From positions 476,335 through 540,334 of the forward strand of contig OY279575.1 in NCBI GenBank assembly GCA_958267355.1: DNA of 64,000 bases, given 5' to 3'. This stretch comes from an uncultured Alphaproteobacteria bacterium (GTDB lineage: Bacteria; Pseudomonadota; Alphaproteobacteria; JALCBB01). A program made the translations under genes and the position numbers. The notes below the pieces were generated by a model. That model searched no databases and had not been told where the DNA came from. It worked only from the letters and a program-made list of their open reading frames with translations. This document shows, piece after piece, positions 35,051 through 44,456 of this stretch. Positions within the stretch are counted from its first letter, which is position 1. Each line of letters opens with the position of its first letter.

Positions 35051-36546
35051 CCGACTGCACCTTCTAAGCTGACCTGTAAAAGCCTGTCAGCTTCAACAGC
35101 AAATTCCATTGGCAGTTTTTGCAGGACTTCACGGCAGAAACCATTAACCACCAAGCCCGCCGCTTGTTCTGCGGAAAGCCCCCGCGATTGACAGTAAAAG
35201 AGCTGTTCTTCAGGCAAACGCGAAGTTGTAGCTTCGTGTTCTACGATTCCACCACGGCACAGGTTTTCTACATAGGGCACGGTGTGGGCTTCACAGTGTG
35301 CGCCAATCAACAAGGAGTCGCACTGGGTAAAGCTTCTTGCCCCTGTTGCCTGCGGAGCAATTTTGACTCTTCCGCGATAGGTTTGTCTGCCGTGGCCTGC
35401 GGAAATTCCTTTAGAGATAATCCGCGAGCGGGTTTGTGGTGCAAGGTGCAACATCTTAGTGCCTGTGTCGGCTTGTTGGCGATTGTGGGTAACTGCGACT
35501 GAATAAAACTCGCCTTCTGACTCGGCTCCTAACAGGACACAAGATGGGTATTTCCAAGTGATAGCAGACCCTGTTTCTACTTGAGTCCAAGAAATACGGC
35601 TTTTGCGTCCTTTGCAGAGTCCGCGTTTGGTGACGAAGTTGTAGATTCCGCCTTTGCCGTCTTTATCGCCTGGATACCAGTTCTGTACTGTGGCATAGCG
35701 TATTTCTGCTCCTTCTAGTGCGACCAGTTCCACGACTGCGGCGTGGAGCTGATTTTCATCGCGCATGGGTGCGGTGCATCCTTCAAGATAACTGACATAC
35801 GAGCCGGCTTCGGCGATAATTAAAGTTCGTTCAAACTGTCCGCTTTTTGCGGCGTTGATGCGGAAGTAAGTAGAAAGCTCCATCGGACAACGCACACCTT
35901 CAGGGATATAAACAAACGAGCCATCGGTAAAGACCGCCGAGTTCAAGCAAGCGTGTTTGTTATCGCCGGGTGGCACAACTGAGCCAAGGTATTTCCGCAC
36001 CAGCTCAGGATATTCACGCACGGCTTCTGATATGGGGCAGAAGATGACTCCAGCCTTGCGTAGAGTTTCTTGAAAGGTAGTTGCGACCGACACGCTATCA
36101 AAGACTGCATCTACGGCGACTTGTCTGCCATCTGAAGGAGCTAAATTTTCTGCTCCTTCCACGCCTGCAAGGATTGCTCGTTCGTGTAGGGGGATTCCGA
36201 GTTTTTCGTAGGTTTCCAGTAGGGCAGGATCCACTTCGTCTAAAGACTTGGGCTTATCTCCCTTCGGAGCCGCCCAGTAGTAAGCGTCTTGATAGTCAAT
36301 TGGCGCGAAGGATAGCTTTGCCCAATTTGGCTCTGCCATTTTCTGCCAACGGGCGAAGGCACGGAGTCGCCACTCCAGAAGCCACTCTGGCTCGTTTTGC
36401 TTTGCCGAGATGTAGCGGACAATCTGTTCGTTCAAGCCTTTAGGCGCAGTTTCGGTTTCAATCTGGGTTTCAAAGCCCCAGCGGTATTCTTCTGTGCGAG
36501 CGGCGGCTTCACTGCCTGTCAGGCCATCGGGAGTTGTCAGGGTCAT
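35047..36546 (-). CDS. sufB: SufB, core of SufBCD scaffold
   Basis: SufB holds the nascent cluster. Recognised by [18 protein letters not shown] start ([16 protein letters not shown]), [50 protein letters not shown] and the C-terminal [35 protein letters not shown]. The 499-residue length is normal. It overlaps iscR upstream and sufC downstream by four nucleotides, so the whole front of the operon is translationally coupled. Confidence 0.96.
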   Translation of the reverse strand: MTLTTPDGLTGSEAAARTEEYRWGFETQIETETAPKGLNEQIVRYISAKQNEPEWLLEWRLRAFARWQKMAEPNWAKLSFAPIDYQDAYYWAAPKGDKPKSLDEVDPALLETYEKLGIPLHERAILAGVEGAENLAPSDGRQVAVDAVFDSVSVATTFQETLRKAGVIFCPISEAVREYPELVRKYLGSVVPPGDNKHACLNSAVFTDGSFVYIPEGVRCPMELSTYFRINAAKSGQFERTLIIAEAGSYVSYLEGCTAPMRDENQLHAAVVELVALEGAEIRYATVQNWYPGDKDGKGGIYNFVTKRGLCKGRKSRISWTQVETGSAITWKYPSCVLLGAESEGEFYSVAVTHNRQQADTGTKMLHLAPQTRSRIISKGISAGHGRQTYRGRVKIAPQATGARSFTQCDSLLIGAHCEAHTVPYVENLCRGGIVEHEATTSRLPEEQLFYCQSRGLSAEQAAGLVVNGFCREVLQKLPMEFAVEADRLLQVSLEGAVG

Positions 36547-37022
36547 CTGTGGGCTTCCTGTGGGCTGTGTGGGGTGCCACGAGCCGCAGGAGCAGGCGGC
36601 AGGGCAGGAAAGGGCGACTCGGCGATTTCGCGGCGAATATCGGCGAGGGTAATGGCTTCTAGGGTAGATTCAACTGCGCCATTGACGCGATTCCACCAGC
36701 CGTGCATCTGGCAGAAAGAAGCGACTGTGCAACTGTCGGAAGTACCATCGGTGCAGGCTGTGAGTGCAATTGGCCCTTCTAAGGCACGGATAATTTCCGC
36801 CAGAGTTATCTGCTCGGCGGAGCGAGCAAGGCGATAGCCACCGCCCACACCGCGTTGTGAGACTAACAGACGGGCACGGGTAAGCCGCTTCAAGAGCTGT
36901 GCCACGCTTGGTGCGGCGATGGCACTTTTCTCTACCAGCTCTGAAGCGGGAGTCACGCGGTTTTCCTCCATATAGGACAAAAGCACCACGCCGTAATCGG
37001 TCATGCGTCCGAGGCGAAACAT
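36543..37022 (-). CDS. iscR: Rrf2-family regulator IscR/SufR-like
   Basis: A winged-helix regulator that senses Fe-S status. N-terminal helix-turn-helix: [13 protein letters not shown] and [33 protein letters not shown]. Three cysteines and a histidine in the IscR spacing follow: Cys90, Cys98, Cys104, His107 ([10 protein letters not shown]...FCQMHGWW), so it can bind a cluster. As first gene of the suf operon it probably autoregulates. No Shine-Dalgarno is visible upstream of the ATG. Confidence 0.93.
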   Translation of the reverse strand: MFRLGRMTDYGVVLLSYMEENRVTPASELVEKSAIAAPSVAQLLKRLTRARLLVSQRGVGGGYRLARSAEQITLAEIIRALEGPIALTACTDGTSDSCTVASFCQMHGWWNRVNGAVESTLEAITLADIRREIAESPFPALPPAPAARGTPHSPQEAHR

Positions 37023-37031
37023 AATATAGGA

Positions 37032-37061
37032 CTAATACGCTCTTATTTAGCTTCCTGTCAA
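37032..37061 (-). promoter_or_regulatory. Candidate sigma-70 promoter of the suf operon
   Basis: On the minus strand a perfect TTGACA (37061-37056) is followed after 18 nt by TATTAG (37037-37032). The predicted transcript start would fall within a few bases of the iscR ATG at 37022, and AT-rich sequence TAGTCCTATATTATG with no Shine-Dalgarno lies between. The AT-rich stretch overlapping the -10 region is a likely operator position for IscR. Confidence 0.45.
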
Positions 37062-37147
37062 GCATTCCCGCCAAATTCTGCGATTTAACCCCTTTCTATG
37101 GCTTTGTTAACCCCTTATCTGTAGTTATCTGTGGCTTTGCTTAGCCC

Positions 37148-38656
37148 CTAGCGTTTTGGCGGATTACGCAAAAAGGCGGGTAAGCCGCCTGTGTCGCCTT
37201 TATCGTCTGTTTGGGGGGTAGAGGCATCTGAGCGATTCGAGCGGCGTGAGCGGGCTTTACCGTGGCTCTGGTAAGGCTTTTTGACACGAGCCTTACCCCC
37301 CTGCTTGCCACCACGCCCACCATTACCCCCGCCATCACGCCCACCATTACCCCTACCATCCCGCCCATCATCACTTTGAGCGTTGCGCCTGTTGCCATAG
37401 CCGCCAGTCCGCCTATCCCTACGCCCACCACCAGACAAGCCCCTTTCAAAGGGGCGATAATCGTCTCGCGTCTCGGCTTCTTGGGTCAGGACTTCAATCA
37501 GGCGATTTACTTCATCCCGCGACTCTTGGGGCAAAACCTTCACAATATCGGCAAGGCGTTTTTCATCGTCATCGCCAACAAAAGATACCGACACACCAGT
37601 CCGCCCTGCGCGTCCTGTGCGCCCGATACGGTGGACATAATCATCACCGCTATAGGGTAAGTCCCAATTGAAGACATGGCTCACCTGCGGAATATCCAAA
37701 CCACGAGCCGCAACATCAGAGCAAACCAGAATCCGTACCTCGTGTTTGCGAAACCGCCTTAAAGCTTCCATACGTTCGGGCTGGGTTAAGTTGCCGTGCA
37801 GTTCGTCTAGGTCGTGGTGTCCGTAGCGGCGCAAGCTACGCACCAAATCACGCACTTCAGTTTTGCGATTGCAGAAGATCAAAGCACTCACCACCGAGTC
37901 ATCATTTAGCAAATCTTCCAACCGCGCCATACGCTCGCGTACGCCAACGCGTTCAAACCGTTGCGCCACAGAAGTTGTCGCAGAAGATGGTGCATCCACC
38001 GACACTTCAACAGGCGTGCGCAAAAAACTATTCGCAAGGGATCTAATCTCCTGCGGCAGAGTTGCCGAAAACAACAAAGTCTGGCGGGCTCGCGGCAATA
38101 GGCGGGTAATCTTCTCAATATCAGGAATAAACCCCATATCCAACATACGATCGGCTTCGTCTATGACAAAAAACTTTGTGTCAGCCAATAGCACTTGTCC
38201 GCGTCCGAACAGATCCAAAAGCCGCCCTGGAGTCGCAACCAAAATATCCACCCCTTTCTGCAAGCGGTCTTGTTGCTCCTGCATGGAAGTGCCACCGATA
38301 ATCAAGGCATAGGTCAGGCGGTGACGCTTGCCATGAGTCGCGAGCGACTCTTCCACTTGAGCGGCAAGTTCGCGTGTGGGCTCTAATATCAAAGCCCGTG
38401 GCATACGGGCACGGGCGCGCTTGCCCGCTAGACGCTCTAGCATTGGCAGGGTGAAGCCTGCAGTCTTGCCACTGCCTGTTCGGGCAATGCCAAGTAAATC
38501 CTGTCCTTCTAAGATCGGCGGAATTGCCTGCGCCTGAATCGGAGTCGGCGACTCGTACCCTGCCTCGGCAACACTCGCCTGCAGCACCTGCGAGAGTCCA
38601 AGTTCGGCAAAGCTTTTGTCAGAAGTAGGGGAAGGGCTATCGGTCACAAAGCACAC
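37148..38656 (-). CDS. DEAD-box RNA helicase, RhlE-like
   Basis: ATP-dependent RNA helicase for ribosome assembly or RNA turnover. Q motif (GYESPTPIQAQAIP), motif I ARTGSGKTAGF, Ia PTRELAAQ, II VIDEADRMLDMGF, III SAT, and VI HRIGRTGRAGR are present in the first ~375 residues. The C-terminal ~100 residues are Gly/Arg/Asn-rich (RRDRRTGGYGNRRN, GRDGRGNGGRDGGGNGGRGG) and basic, an RNA-binding tail common in RhlE-type proteins but here with visible 12-15-bp DNA repeats (37310-37430). Confidence 0.9.
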   Translation of the reverse strand: MCFVTDSPSPTSDKSFAELGLSQVLQASVAEAGYESPTPIQAQAIPPILEGQDLLGIARTGSGKTAGFTLPMLERLAGKRARARMPRALILEPTRELAAQVEESLATHGKRHRLTYALIIGGTSMQEQQDRLQKGVDILVATPGRLLDLFGRGQVLLADTKFFVIDEADRMLDMGFIPDIEKITRLLPRARQTLLFSATLPQEIRSLANSFLRTPVEVSVDAPSSATTSVAQRFERVGVRERMARLEDLLNDDSVVSALIFCNRKTEVRDLVRSLRRYGHHDLDELHGNLTQPERMEALRRFRKHEVRILVCSDVAARGLDIPQVSHVFNWDLPYSGDDYVHRIGRTGRAGRTGVSVSFVGDDDEKRLADIVKVLPQESRDEVNRLIEVLTQEAETRDDYRPFERGLSGGGRRDRRTGGYGNRRNAQSDDGRDGRGNGGRDGGGNGGRGGKQGGKARVKKPYQSHGKARSRRSNRSDASTPQTDDKGDTGGLPAFLRNPPKR

Positions 38657-38759
38657 TGTATAGGGGAGTCATATAGAATTTTCGTATCTCCCCCTCGTAT
38701 TCTCCTGTGGCTTGTTTTACCACAAAAGCCTGCCTGTAAGGGTAAGGGGGGTAGGGGGC

Positions 38760-40844
38760 TTAGATATCTAGCCCTGCTTGTCCGACTTGTTCGGCTTGCT
38801 CGTGGATAAACCGCAAACGGGTTTCTACATTGCGTCCTAGCAGGTCTTCAATGAGCTGTTGGGCTTCGGCGACTCCGCCTTTCTGTCTGCCTGTACGCTT
38901 GCTTTTATTTTTTGCTCCATTCGGCTTTGCGCCACTTTTTTCTCCGCTGTCAAAGCGCACCCGCAGAAGCCGCCGCGTATCAGGAGCCATTGTCGTATCG
39001 CGCAATTGTTGCGGCATCATTTCGCCAAGCCCCTTAAATCGTCCGCGGGTTACCTTGGCTCCTTTGAAGGCTTTGGCGATTAGGCGTTTGGCTTCGGCTT
39101 CATCAACGGCGTATAGGGTTTGTCCTTTAGCCGAGAGACGAAACAAAGGCGGCTGAGCGAGGTAAATTCTTCCCTCATCAATTAAGTCAGGGAGTTCATA
39201 GCAAAAGAACGATAAAAGCAAAGCGGCGATATGGGCTCCATCTACATCAGCGTCTGTCATAATGATAACCCGTCCATAACGCAGGCTTTCACTTGCGTTA
39301 TGGTCTTTGCCTGTTTTCTCACAGCCTAAAGCCAATAGCAATTCTTGTATCTCGCGATTAGAGCGCAGTTTTTCATTGGAAGCACTCACTGCATTTAAAA
39401 TCTTTCCGCGTAGGGGCAGTATGGCTTGGGTTTCGCGATTGCGGGCTTGCTTTGCCGAGCCACCTGCAGAGTCACCTTCAACGAGAAAAATTTCAGTCTG
39501 CTCTCTATCGGGAGAAGTACAATCCACCAGTTTGCCGGGCAGGCGTAAGGTGCGTCCTGACAGAGCCTTGCGTTGCACCTTGGCATCACGTTCGGCACGG
39601 CGCATACGTCCGCGTTCGGCGATGGCACGGGTGAGCAAAGCCGTGCGTTCAGGATTTGCCGCCAGCCAATGGGCTGCGTGATCGCGCAAGACTGCTCCTA
39701 CCAGCTTGGTTGCTTCAGGAGACGAAAGCCGTTCTTTGGTTTGTCCTTGGAACTGTGGCTGCGGAATGAAGATTGACAAGACCGCAATGGCTCCTGAGAA
39801 GACATCTTCGGCTTGGATTTCACCATTGCCCTTGTCTCCTGCTTTGGCGGCGTGTTCGCGTAGGGCTGTGGTTAGGCCTGTGCGCAAGCCTTGCTCGTGG
39901 GTTCCGCCATTCGGAGTCGGTATTGCGTTACAGAAAGCCAAGGTTTCGCCATCGGCGTTTAAATCGTCTAGCCAAGCGATGGCCCACTCTACGCGGCCTG
40001 TTGGACTACTTCCGTTTCCTGTGTTGTTGCCATTTTTGTTTTCGTTTTCGGCGGAAATTTCTACGCTTCCGCTAAAGACACCATCGCCGAGCAAAGCCCG
40101 TTTGCCGCGTTGTTCTTCTAGTAGGTCAGAAAGCCCGCCTGTGAAGCGCAGGGTGGCTTTTTCGGGTATGCGTTTGGCTTCGGCGGCGGATAGCACTGAC
40201 TTGGCGCACTGCCACTCTAGGCATAAGCCTGGAAACAGAAAGGCGCGCGTGCGTAGCATGGCAAAAAGCCGTGGAGCGGAAAACTTTGCGTCCTTGCCAA
40301 AAATTTCAGGATCAGGAGAAAAACAAACTTCTGTGCCTTTGGCGAAGCCTTTGCTTTTTGCCACGGATTTCAAAGTAGCTTTTGGCTTGCCACGGCGATA
40401 GGGCTGGAGCCACAGCTTGCCATCCCGCACGGTCTGCACCTCTAAGCTTTCGGACAGGGCATTAACCACCGACAATCCGACTCCGTGTAGTCCGCCAGAA
40501 GCTTTATAGGCAGACGAGCCGAACTTAGCCCCTGAATGCAGAGTGGTGAGAATAACTTCTAGGGTAGATTTTTTGGGAAACTTTGGGTGCTTTTCTACAG
40601 GAATACCGCGCCCATCGTCGCGTACTGCGAGTCGGTTAGCGGCTTCTAGATGCACTGACACCTTTCCAGCGGCACGGGCTGAGACTTCGTCTAGGGCATT
40701 GTCTAAAAGTTCTGCGGCTAGGTGGTGCAGAGCGGTTTCGTCTGTGCCACCGATGTACATACCGGGGCGGCGGCGCACGGCTTCTAAGCCCTCTAGGACT
40801 TCAACATCTTTCGCCGAGTAATTCGAATCGGATTTTTTCACCAT
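38760..40844 (-). CDS. parE: DNA topoisomerase IV subunit B
   Basis: ParE is the ATPase subunit of topoisomerase IV, which decatenates chromosomes. GHKL motifs ELLDNALDE, DDGRGIP and GLHGVGLSVVNALS, and the TOPRIM residues EGDSAGGSAKQARNRETQAILPLRGKILN and DADVDGAHI are present. The RRPGMYIGGTDETALHHL start and overall 694 residues fit ParE rather than GyrB. An Asn/Gly-rich insertion (ENENKNGNNTGNGSSPTG, around 40010-40060) breaks the transducer region. Its ATG overlaps the end of the DNA methyltransferase gene by seven nucleotides. Confidence 0.93.
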   Translation of the reverse strand: MVKKSDSNYSAKDVEVLEGLEAVRRRPGMYIGGTDETALHHLAAELLDNALDEVSARAAGKVSVHLEAANRLAVRDDGRGIPVEKHPKFPKKSTLEVILTTLHSGAKFGSSAYKASGGLHGVGLSVVNALSESLEVQTVRDGKLWLQPYRRGKPKATLKSVAKSKGFAKGTEVCFSPDPEIFGKDAKFSAPRLFAMLRTRAFLFPGLCLEWQCAKSVLSAAEAKRIPEKATLRFTGGLSDLLEEQRGKRALLGDGVFSGSVEISAENENKNGNNTGNGSSPTGRVEWAIAWLDDLNADGETLAFCNAIPTPNGGTHEQGLRTGLTTALREHAAKAGDKGNGEIQAEDVFSGAIAVLSIFIPQPQFQGQTKERLSSPEATKLVGAVLRDHAAHWLAANPERTALLTRAIAERGRMRRAERDAKVQRKALSGRTLRLPGKLVDCTSPDREQTEIFLVEGDSAGGSAKQARNRETQAILPLRGKILNAVSASNEKLRSNREIQELLLALGCEKTGKDHNASESLRYGRVIIMTDADVDGAHIAALLLSFFCYELPDLIDEGRIYLAQPPLFRLSAKGQTLYAVDEAEAKRLIAKAFKGAKVTRGRFKGLGEMMPQQLRDTTMAPDTRRLLRVRFDSGEKSGAKPNGAKNKSKRTGRQKGGVAEAQQLIEDLLGRNVETRLRFIHEQAEQVGQAGLDI

Positions 40845-41731
40845 AATGGGCGACTCTGTGCTTCTTGCTGTTCACGGTTCCTTGCAGATTGGGATTTACG
40901 CACTTTAACTTTTTCGGGAGAAAATTTCCCTACATTCATTCCTTCTTCTTTTCTTTGTTTGAAAGTTTTTTCAACTTGGTGCTTTGCTATTTCATTTTCA
41001 AATTCTTTTTGTTCTGAAAGATAATTATTCAATCGCTCTTGACTCATTTCAATGTAGGCTTCTGACATATCAACGCCGATGGAATCGTGGTTTAAAAATT
41101 TAGCGGCGACTAGAGTTGTGCCACCACCACAATAGGGATCGATAACAACACCTTTTTCTTTTGTGGTAGCGGCAATACAGCGGAGCGGCAGATTCAAAGG
41201 AAACGGTGCTGGGTGCGGGTTTTTTCTTTCTGGTGGAAATCTCCAGACAGAAGTTTGCTTGGCGTATTTGGATTCCAATTCTTCACCAATTTTATTACCG
41301 TTTATGGGTTTGATGAGCCAATAAATTCGTTCATCAACTTGCCAAAAGCGCCAGCCCCGTATGTTGGCGGCGATTTGTCTATCCCAGATGATTTCTTGTC
41401 TGCAGGCCCAGTGGGTTTTTGCCACCCAAGAAAAGGGGTGTAGCAAAACCCCCCTTTCCCAACGAATTTTGTGGTTGTAAAAAAACGAGCCACCAGGTTT
41501 TATGATTCTGTATAGCTCATTTAGAACTTGAATTTGTTCTTGCTGATAAATTTTTTCATCCTTGACATCACTGACATTGGCGTATTTTACATTTTTCACC
41601 AGCCAGCCTTTTTGCTTTTCCTGTTTATTGTACGGAGGTGAAGTCACACCAACATCACACGAGTCATCAGGAAGCCCTTTTAGGGTTTCAAGTGTATCGC
41701 CGACGATGAGAGAAGATAAAGACTTAGCCAT
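40838..41731 (-). CDS. Beta-class DNA methyltransferase of a type II restriction-modification system
   Basis: A DNA amino-methyltransferase: catalytic motif IV TSPPY at 30-34 comes before the SAM motif DPYCGGGTT at 198-206 and IGVDMSEAYIEMSQERL, which is the beta order. TSPPY is most frequent in N4-cytosine enzymes, but N6-adenine cannot be excluded. The gene is visibly AT-richer than its neighbours and lies directly behind a putative nuclease (one-nucleotide gap). Its final codons run into parE (ATGGTGA). The C-terminal ~60 residues are charged and may be partly a readthrough extension. Confidence 0.9.
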   Translation of the reverse strand: MAKSLSSLIVGDTLETLKGLPDDSCDVGVTSPPYNKQEKQKGWLVKNVKYANVSDVKDEKIYQQEQIQVLNELYRIIKPGGSFFYNHKIRWERGVLLHPFSWVAKTHWACRQEIIWDRQIAANIRGWRFWQVDERIYWLIKPINGNKIGEELESKYAKQTSVWRFPPERKNPHPAPFPLNLPLRCIAATTKEKGVVIDPYCGGGTTLVAAKFLNHDSIGVDMSEAYIEMSQERLNNYLSEQKEFENEIAKHQVEKTFKQRKEEGMNVGKFSPEKVKVRKSQSARNREQQEAQSRPLW

Positions 41732-41732
41732 T

Positions 41733-42410
41733 TCAAGAGTCGCTATTCTTGGCGTGAAGTTCTTTTAATTTAGAGAGTAGATTTTTCGTAATTATATCTT
41801 CGTGTGAATCTATATCATCAGTCAAGTAGATGCACTCTGCATCATTTATAAAGTGACTGGAAGAAAAGCTAGCTGATCTAAGATAGCTCCCAGAGACATC
41901 ACCTTTAGGAAACATTCTTGTTAATTGCTCTTCCAACCTTGCTAAAAAAGGCTTTGTGTTAAATGGAAATCTTAAAATGTAGATAATTTTTCCATCCACA
42001 AACCCACTTACCAGCATCATGGGGTTTTCTTTTTTATGTTCTTTGAGCCGAGCCCAAGTGAAGTCAGTAAAATTTCCCCTACCATCTAGTTTTCTTTTTC
42101 CTACTTTGCCATCGGGTGCACGAACAACATTTACAGGTTTAACTTCACAGTGCTCTCGTGCTCCACTTTCCGTGATACGAAATCCGTTATAGCCTAATTT
42201 CTTCCAAGTGGGCTCATAGCCAGATAGAATTAGCGTTATCCACTCCCTTAATGTGGATGAATTTGTATCGTTGAAATAGATGGTCAGGATATCTTGTAGC
42301 GTACGCTTTACCTCGTCGTTCGTGAGTCCCCTTAAAGCACTCTCGAATTCGGCCTTGCCGAAAGCGTAGGCTGATACGATGTCTTGTAGCTTTTGGTTAG
42401 AATCGGTCAT
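41733..42410 (-). CDS. Putative type II restriction endonuclease
   Basis: I do not recognise the family. The 225-residue soluble protein has a candidate PD-(D/E)xK core: acidic residues before and the triad-like Glu89-Val-Lys91 in REHCEVKP, followed by a strand-rich part (NPMMLVSGFVDGKIIYILRFPF). It is AT-rich, directly precedes a DNA methyltransferase in the same direction with a one-nucleotide gap, and lies 28 nt behind glnA. Context, composition and the EVK motif make a restriction nuclease the best reading; a specificity or accessory protein remains possible. Confidence 0.6.
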   Translation of the reverse strand: MTDSNQKLQDIVSAYAFGKAEFESALRGLTNDEVKRTLQDILTIYFNDTNSSTLREWITLILSGYEPTWKKLGYNGFRITESGAREHCEVKPVNVVRAPDGKVGKRKLDGRGNFTDFTWARLKEHKKENPMMLVSGFVDGKIIYILRFPFNTKPFLARLEEQLTRMFPKGDVSGSYLRSASFSSSHFINDAECIYLTDDIDSHEDIITKNLLSKLKELHAKNSDS

Positions 42411-42438
42411 AGAGACGGATTCTAGCCTAATTGTTGTG

Positions 42439-43848
42439 CTAAACGCTGTAGTACATCTGGAACTCTAGGGGGTGGGGGGCCAGCTCCAACGCACGGACTT
42501 CTTCACGGCGTAGCTCTAGGTAGGCACTGATTTGATCTTCGGAGAAAACATCTCCTGCGGTCAAGAAGTCATGGTCAGCTTCTAGTGCGTCTAGGGCAAG
42601 GGCGAGTGAAGGCGCGACTGTTGCAACATCTTCCAGCTCGGCGGGAGGCAAATCGTATAGATTTTTGTCCATGGCATCGCCAGGGTGAATCTTGTTGCGG
42701 ATACCATCCAGCCCTGCCATCAGCAGAGCGGCAAAGCTCAAGTACGGATTACAAGCCGCATCAGGAAAGCGCATTTCAATCCGCGCCCCTTTCGGGTCTT
42801 CCGAGTAGGGGATACGAATAGACGCGGAGCGATTTCTGCCCGAATAAGCCAGTAGCACAGGGGCTTCATAGCCTGGCACAAGCCGCTTGTAGCTATTGGT
42901 TATCGGATTGGTCAGAGCATTCAAAGCCCGTGCGTGGCGGATTACGCCACCGATGCAGTGTAGAGCCATTTCTGATAGCCCTGCGTAGCCTTCGCCACTA
43001 AACAAGTTTTTGCCGTCTTTGGCGATGGACATATGCACATGCATGCCCGAGCCGTTATCTCCGAAGACAGGCTTGGGCATAAAGGTTGCAGTTTTTCCGT
43101 ATTGGTGGGCTACATTCTTGACCACATACTTGTAAATTTGCACATCGTCAGCGGCTTCAAGCAGAGATGAAAAGCGCATTCCGAGTTCGTGCTGTGAAGG
43201 TGCAACTTCGTGGTGGTGTTTTTCGGCATCTACTCCCATTTCGGCGAGCACTTCGGTCATTTCGGCGCGCAGGTCTGAAGCGCCATCAACGGGCGGCACA
43301 GGAAAGTATCCACCTTTCGGTGGCGGACGGTGACCCAAGTTTCCTTCTTCGTAATCGTGCCCGCTCATGTATGGGCCTTCGTCCGACAAGATTTCAAAGA
43401 ACGAGCGATTTTCACGGACATCAAACCGTGCTGAGTCAAAGACGAAGAATTCGGGCTCGGCTCCGAAGTATGCGGAATCTCCTACGCCTGACGCTTGCAG
43501 GTAGGCTAGGGCTTTACGGGTTACGCCCCGTGGGTCGCGTTCATAGATCTGTCCTGTTGCAGGTTCGTGCACATCGCAGAAGATCACTGCCATAGACTGT
43601 GCCGCAAATGGATCTGTGATGACTCGCGACAAATCAGGCACCAGCCGCATATCGGACTCGTTAATCGCTTTCCATCCTGCGATGGAAGAGCCATCAAACA
43701 TAAGCCCTTCTTCTAGGTCACTTTCACTTAGAGCTTCTGTGCGGTAGGCGAGATGTTCCCAAGTGCCGCGTGGATCGGTGAAGCGAAAATCCACATAGCG
43801 TACATTGTTGTCCTTGAGTTGTTTTAGAACTTCTTTTGCTGATGACAT
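42439..43848 (-). CDS. glnA: Glutamine synthetase, type I
   Basis: GlnA makes glutamine from glutamate, ammonia and ATP. Signature segments MFDGSSIAGWKAINESDM, GVDAEKHHHEVAPSQHELGMRF, VFGDNGSGMHVHMSIAKDGKN and RNRSASIRIP are present. The adenylylation tyrosine is kept in KNLYDLPPAE, so GlnE-type control is possible. 469 residues is normal. It follows glnB with a 170-nt repeat-filled spacer, and the restriction-modification pair comes directly after it. Confidence 0.97.
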   Translation of the reverse strand: MSSAKEVLKQLKDNNVRYVDFRFTDPRGTWEHLAYRTEALSESDLEEGLMFDGSSIAGWKAINESDMRLVPDLSRVITDPFAAQSMAVIFCDVHEPATGQIYERDPRGVTRKALAYLQASGVGDSAYFGAEPEFFVFDSARFDVRENRSFFEILSDEGPYMSGHDYEEGNLGHRPPPKGGYFPVPPVDGASDLRAEMTEVLAEMGVDAEKHHHEVAPSQHELGMRFSSLLEAADDVQIYKYVVKNVAHQYGKTATFMPKPVFGDNGSGMHVHMSIAKDGKNLFSGEGYAGLSEMALHCIGGVIRHARALNALTNPITNSYKRLVPGYEAPVLLAYSGRNRSASIRIPYSEDPKGARIEMRFPDAACNPYLSFAALLMAGLDGIRNKIHPGDAMDKNLYDLPPAELEDVATVAPSLALALDALEADHDFLTAGDVFSEDQISAYLELRREEVRALELAPHPLEFQMYYSV

Positions 43849-43914
43849 AAAAGTGCAGGCTCCGAGATAGAGTGTTGCAGGGTAGAGTTAAGACAGAGTT
43901 AAGCGGGCAGGGTT

Positions 43915-44017
43915 CGTAGGGTTAAGCCAATGGAGTTAAGCAGAAGGAGTTAAGCCAATGAAGTTAAGCAGAAGGAGTTAAGCCAAGGGAGTTAAGCAAC
44001 AAGGAGTTAAGCCAAGT
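43915..44017. repeat. ~16-18-bp tandem repeat between glnB and glnA
   Basis: About six copies of ggagttaagccaatg or ggagttaagcagaa fill most of the glnB-glnA spacer and run up to the glnB stop at 44019. Because the genes are read from the minus strand the repeat is part of their presumed common mRNA. Confidence 0.9.
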
Positions 44018-44018
44018 T

Positions 44019-44363
44019 TTAAAGTGCATCTTCTCCGCGTTCGCCCGTGCGGATACGCACGACTTCTTCCACTGGGCTGACGACAATTTTACCGTCTCCG
44101 ACTCGTCCGCTGTGTGCCACGCGCAGGATGCACTCAACGATTTTCTGCACCTGTTCGTCTCGCACGATGAGAGTCACCTTCACCTTGGGTATGAAGTCCA
44201 CGACTTGCCCTGGGGCTTCATACGGATCTGATCTTCCGCCTTGTCGTCCGAAGCCGCGAATTTCAGAAACGCTCATTCCGCCGAGTTCAGGCACTTCTTC
44301 TTCCAGTGCCTCGCGCACTTCGTCTAGCCGAAAGGGCTTGATAGTCGCTTCAATCTTCTTCAT
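44019..44363 (-). CDS. glnB: PII signal protein lacking the uridylylated tyrosine
   Basis: PII proteins report nitrogen and energy state to GlnE, NtrB or AmtB. The family frame is intact: [39 protein letters not shown], and [12 protein letters not shown] (B-loop). The T-loop, however, reads [16 protein letters not shown]: Tyr46 of the E. coli numbering is kept, but the position of Tyr51, the uridylylation site, is Gln53 here. Two extra residues occur at positions 23-26. AGGGG precedes the ATG. A normal GlnB may exist elsewhere. Confidence 0.92.
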   Translation of the reverse strand: MKKIEATIKPFRLDEVREALEEEVPELGGMSVSEIRGFGRQGGRSDPYEAPGQVVDFIPKVKVTLIVRDEQVQKIVECILRVAHSGRVGDGKIVVSPVEEVVRIRTGERGEDAL

Positions 44364-44456
44364 TACCCCTGGGTCATCTAGGGAGTAGCAGCAAAACTTA
44401 ACTTATAAGGACAAGTTAGCCGAGTCTCCGACAGGCTGCAAATTAGGCTTGTGGGT

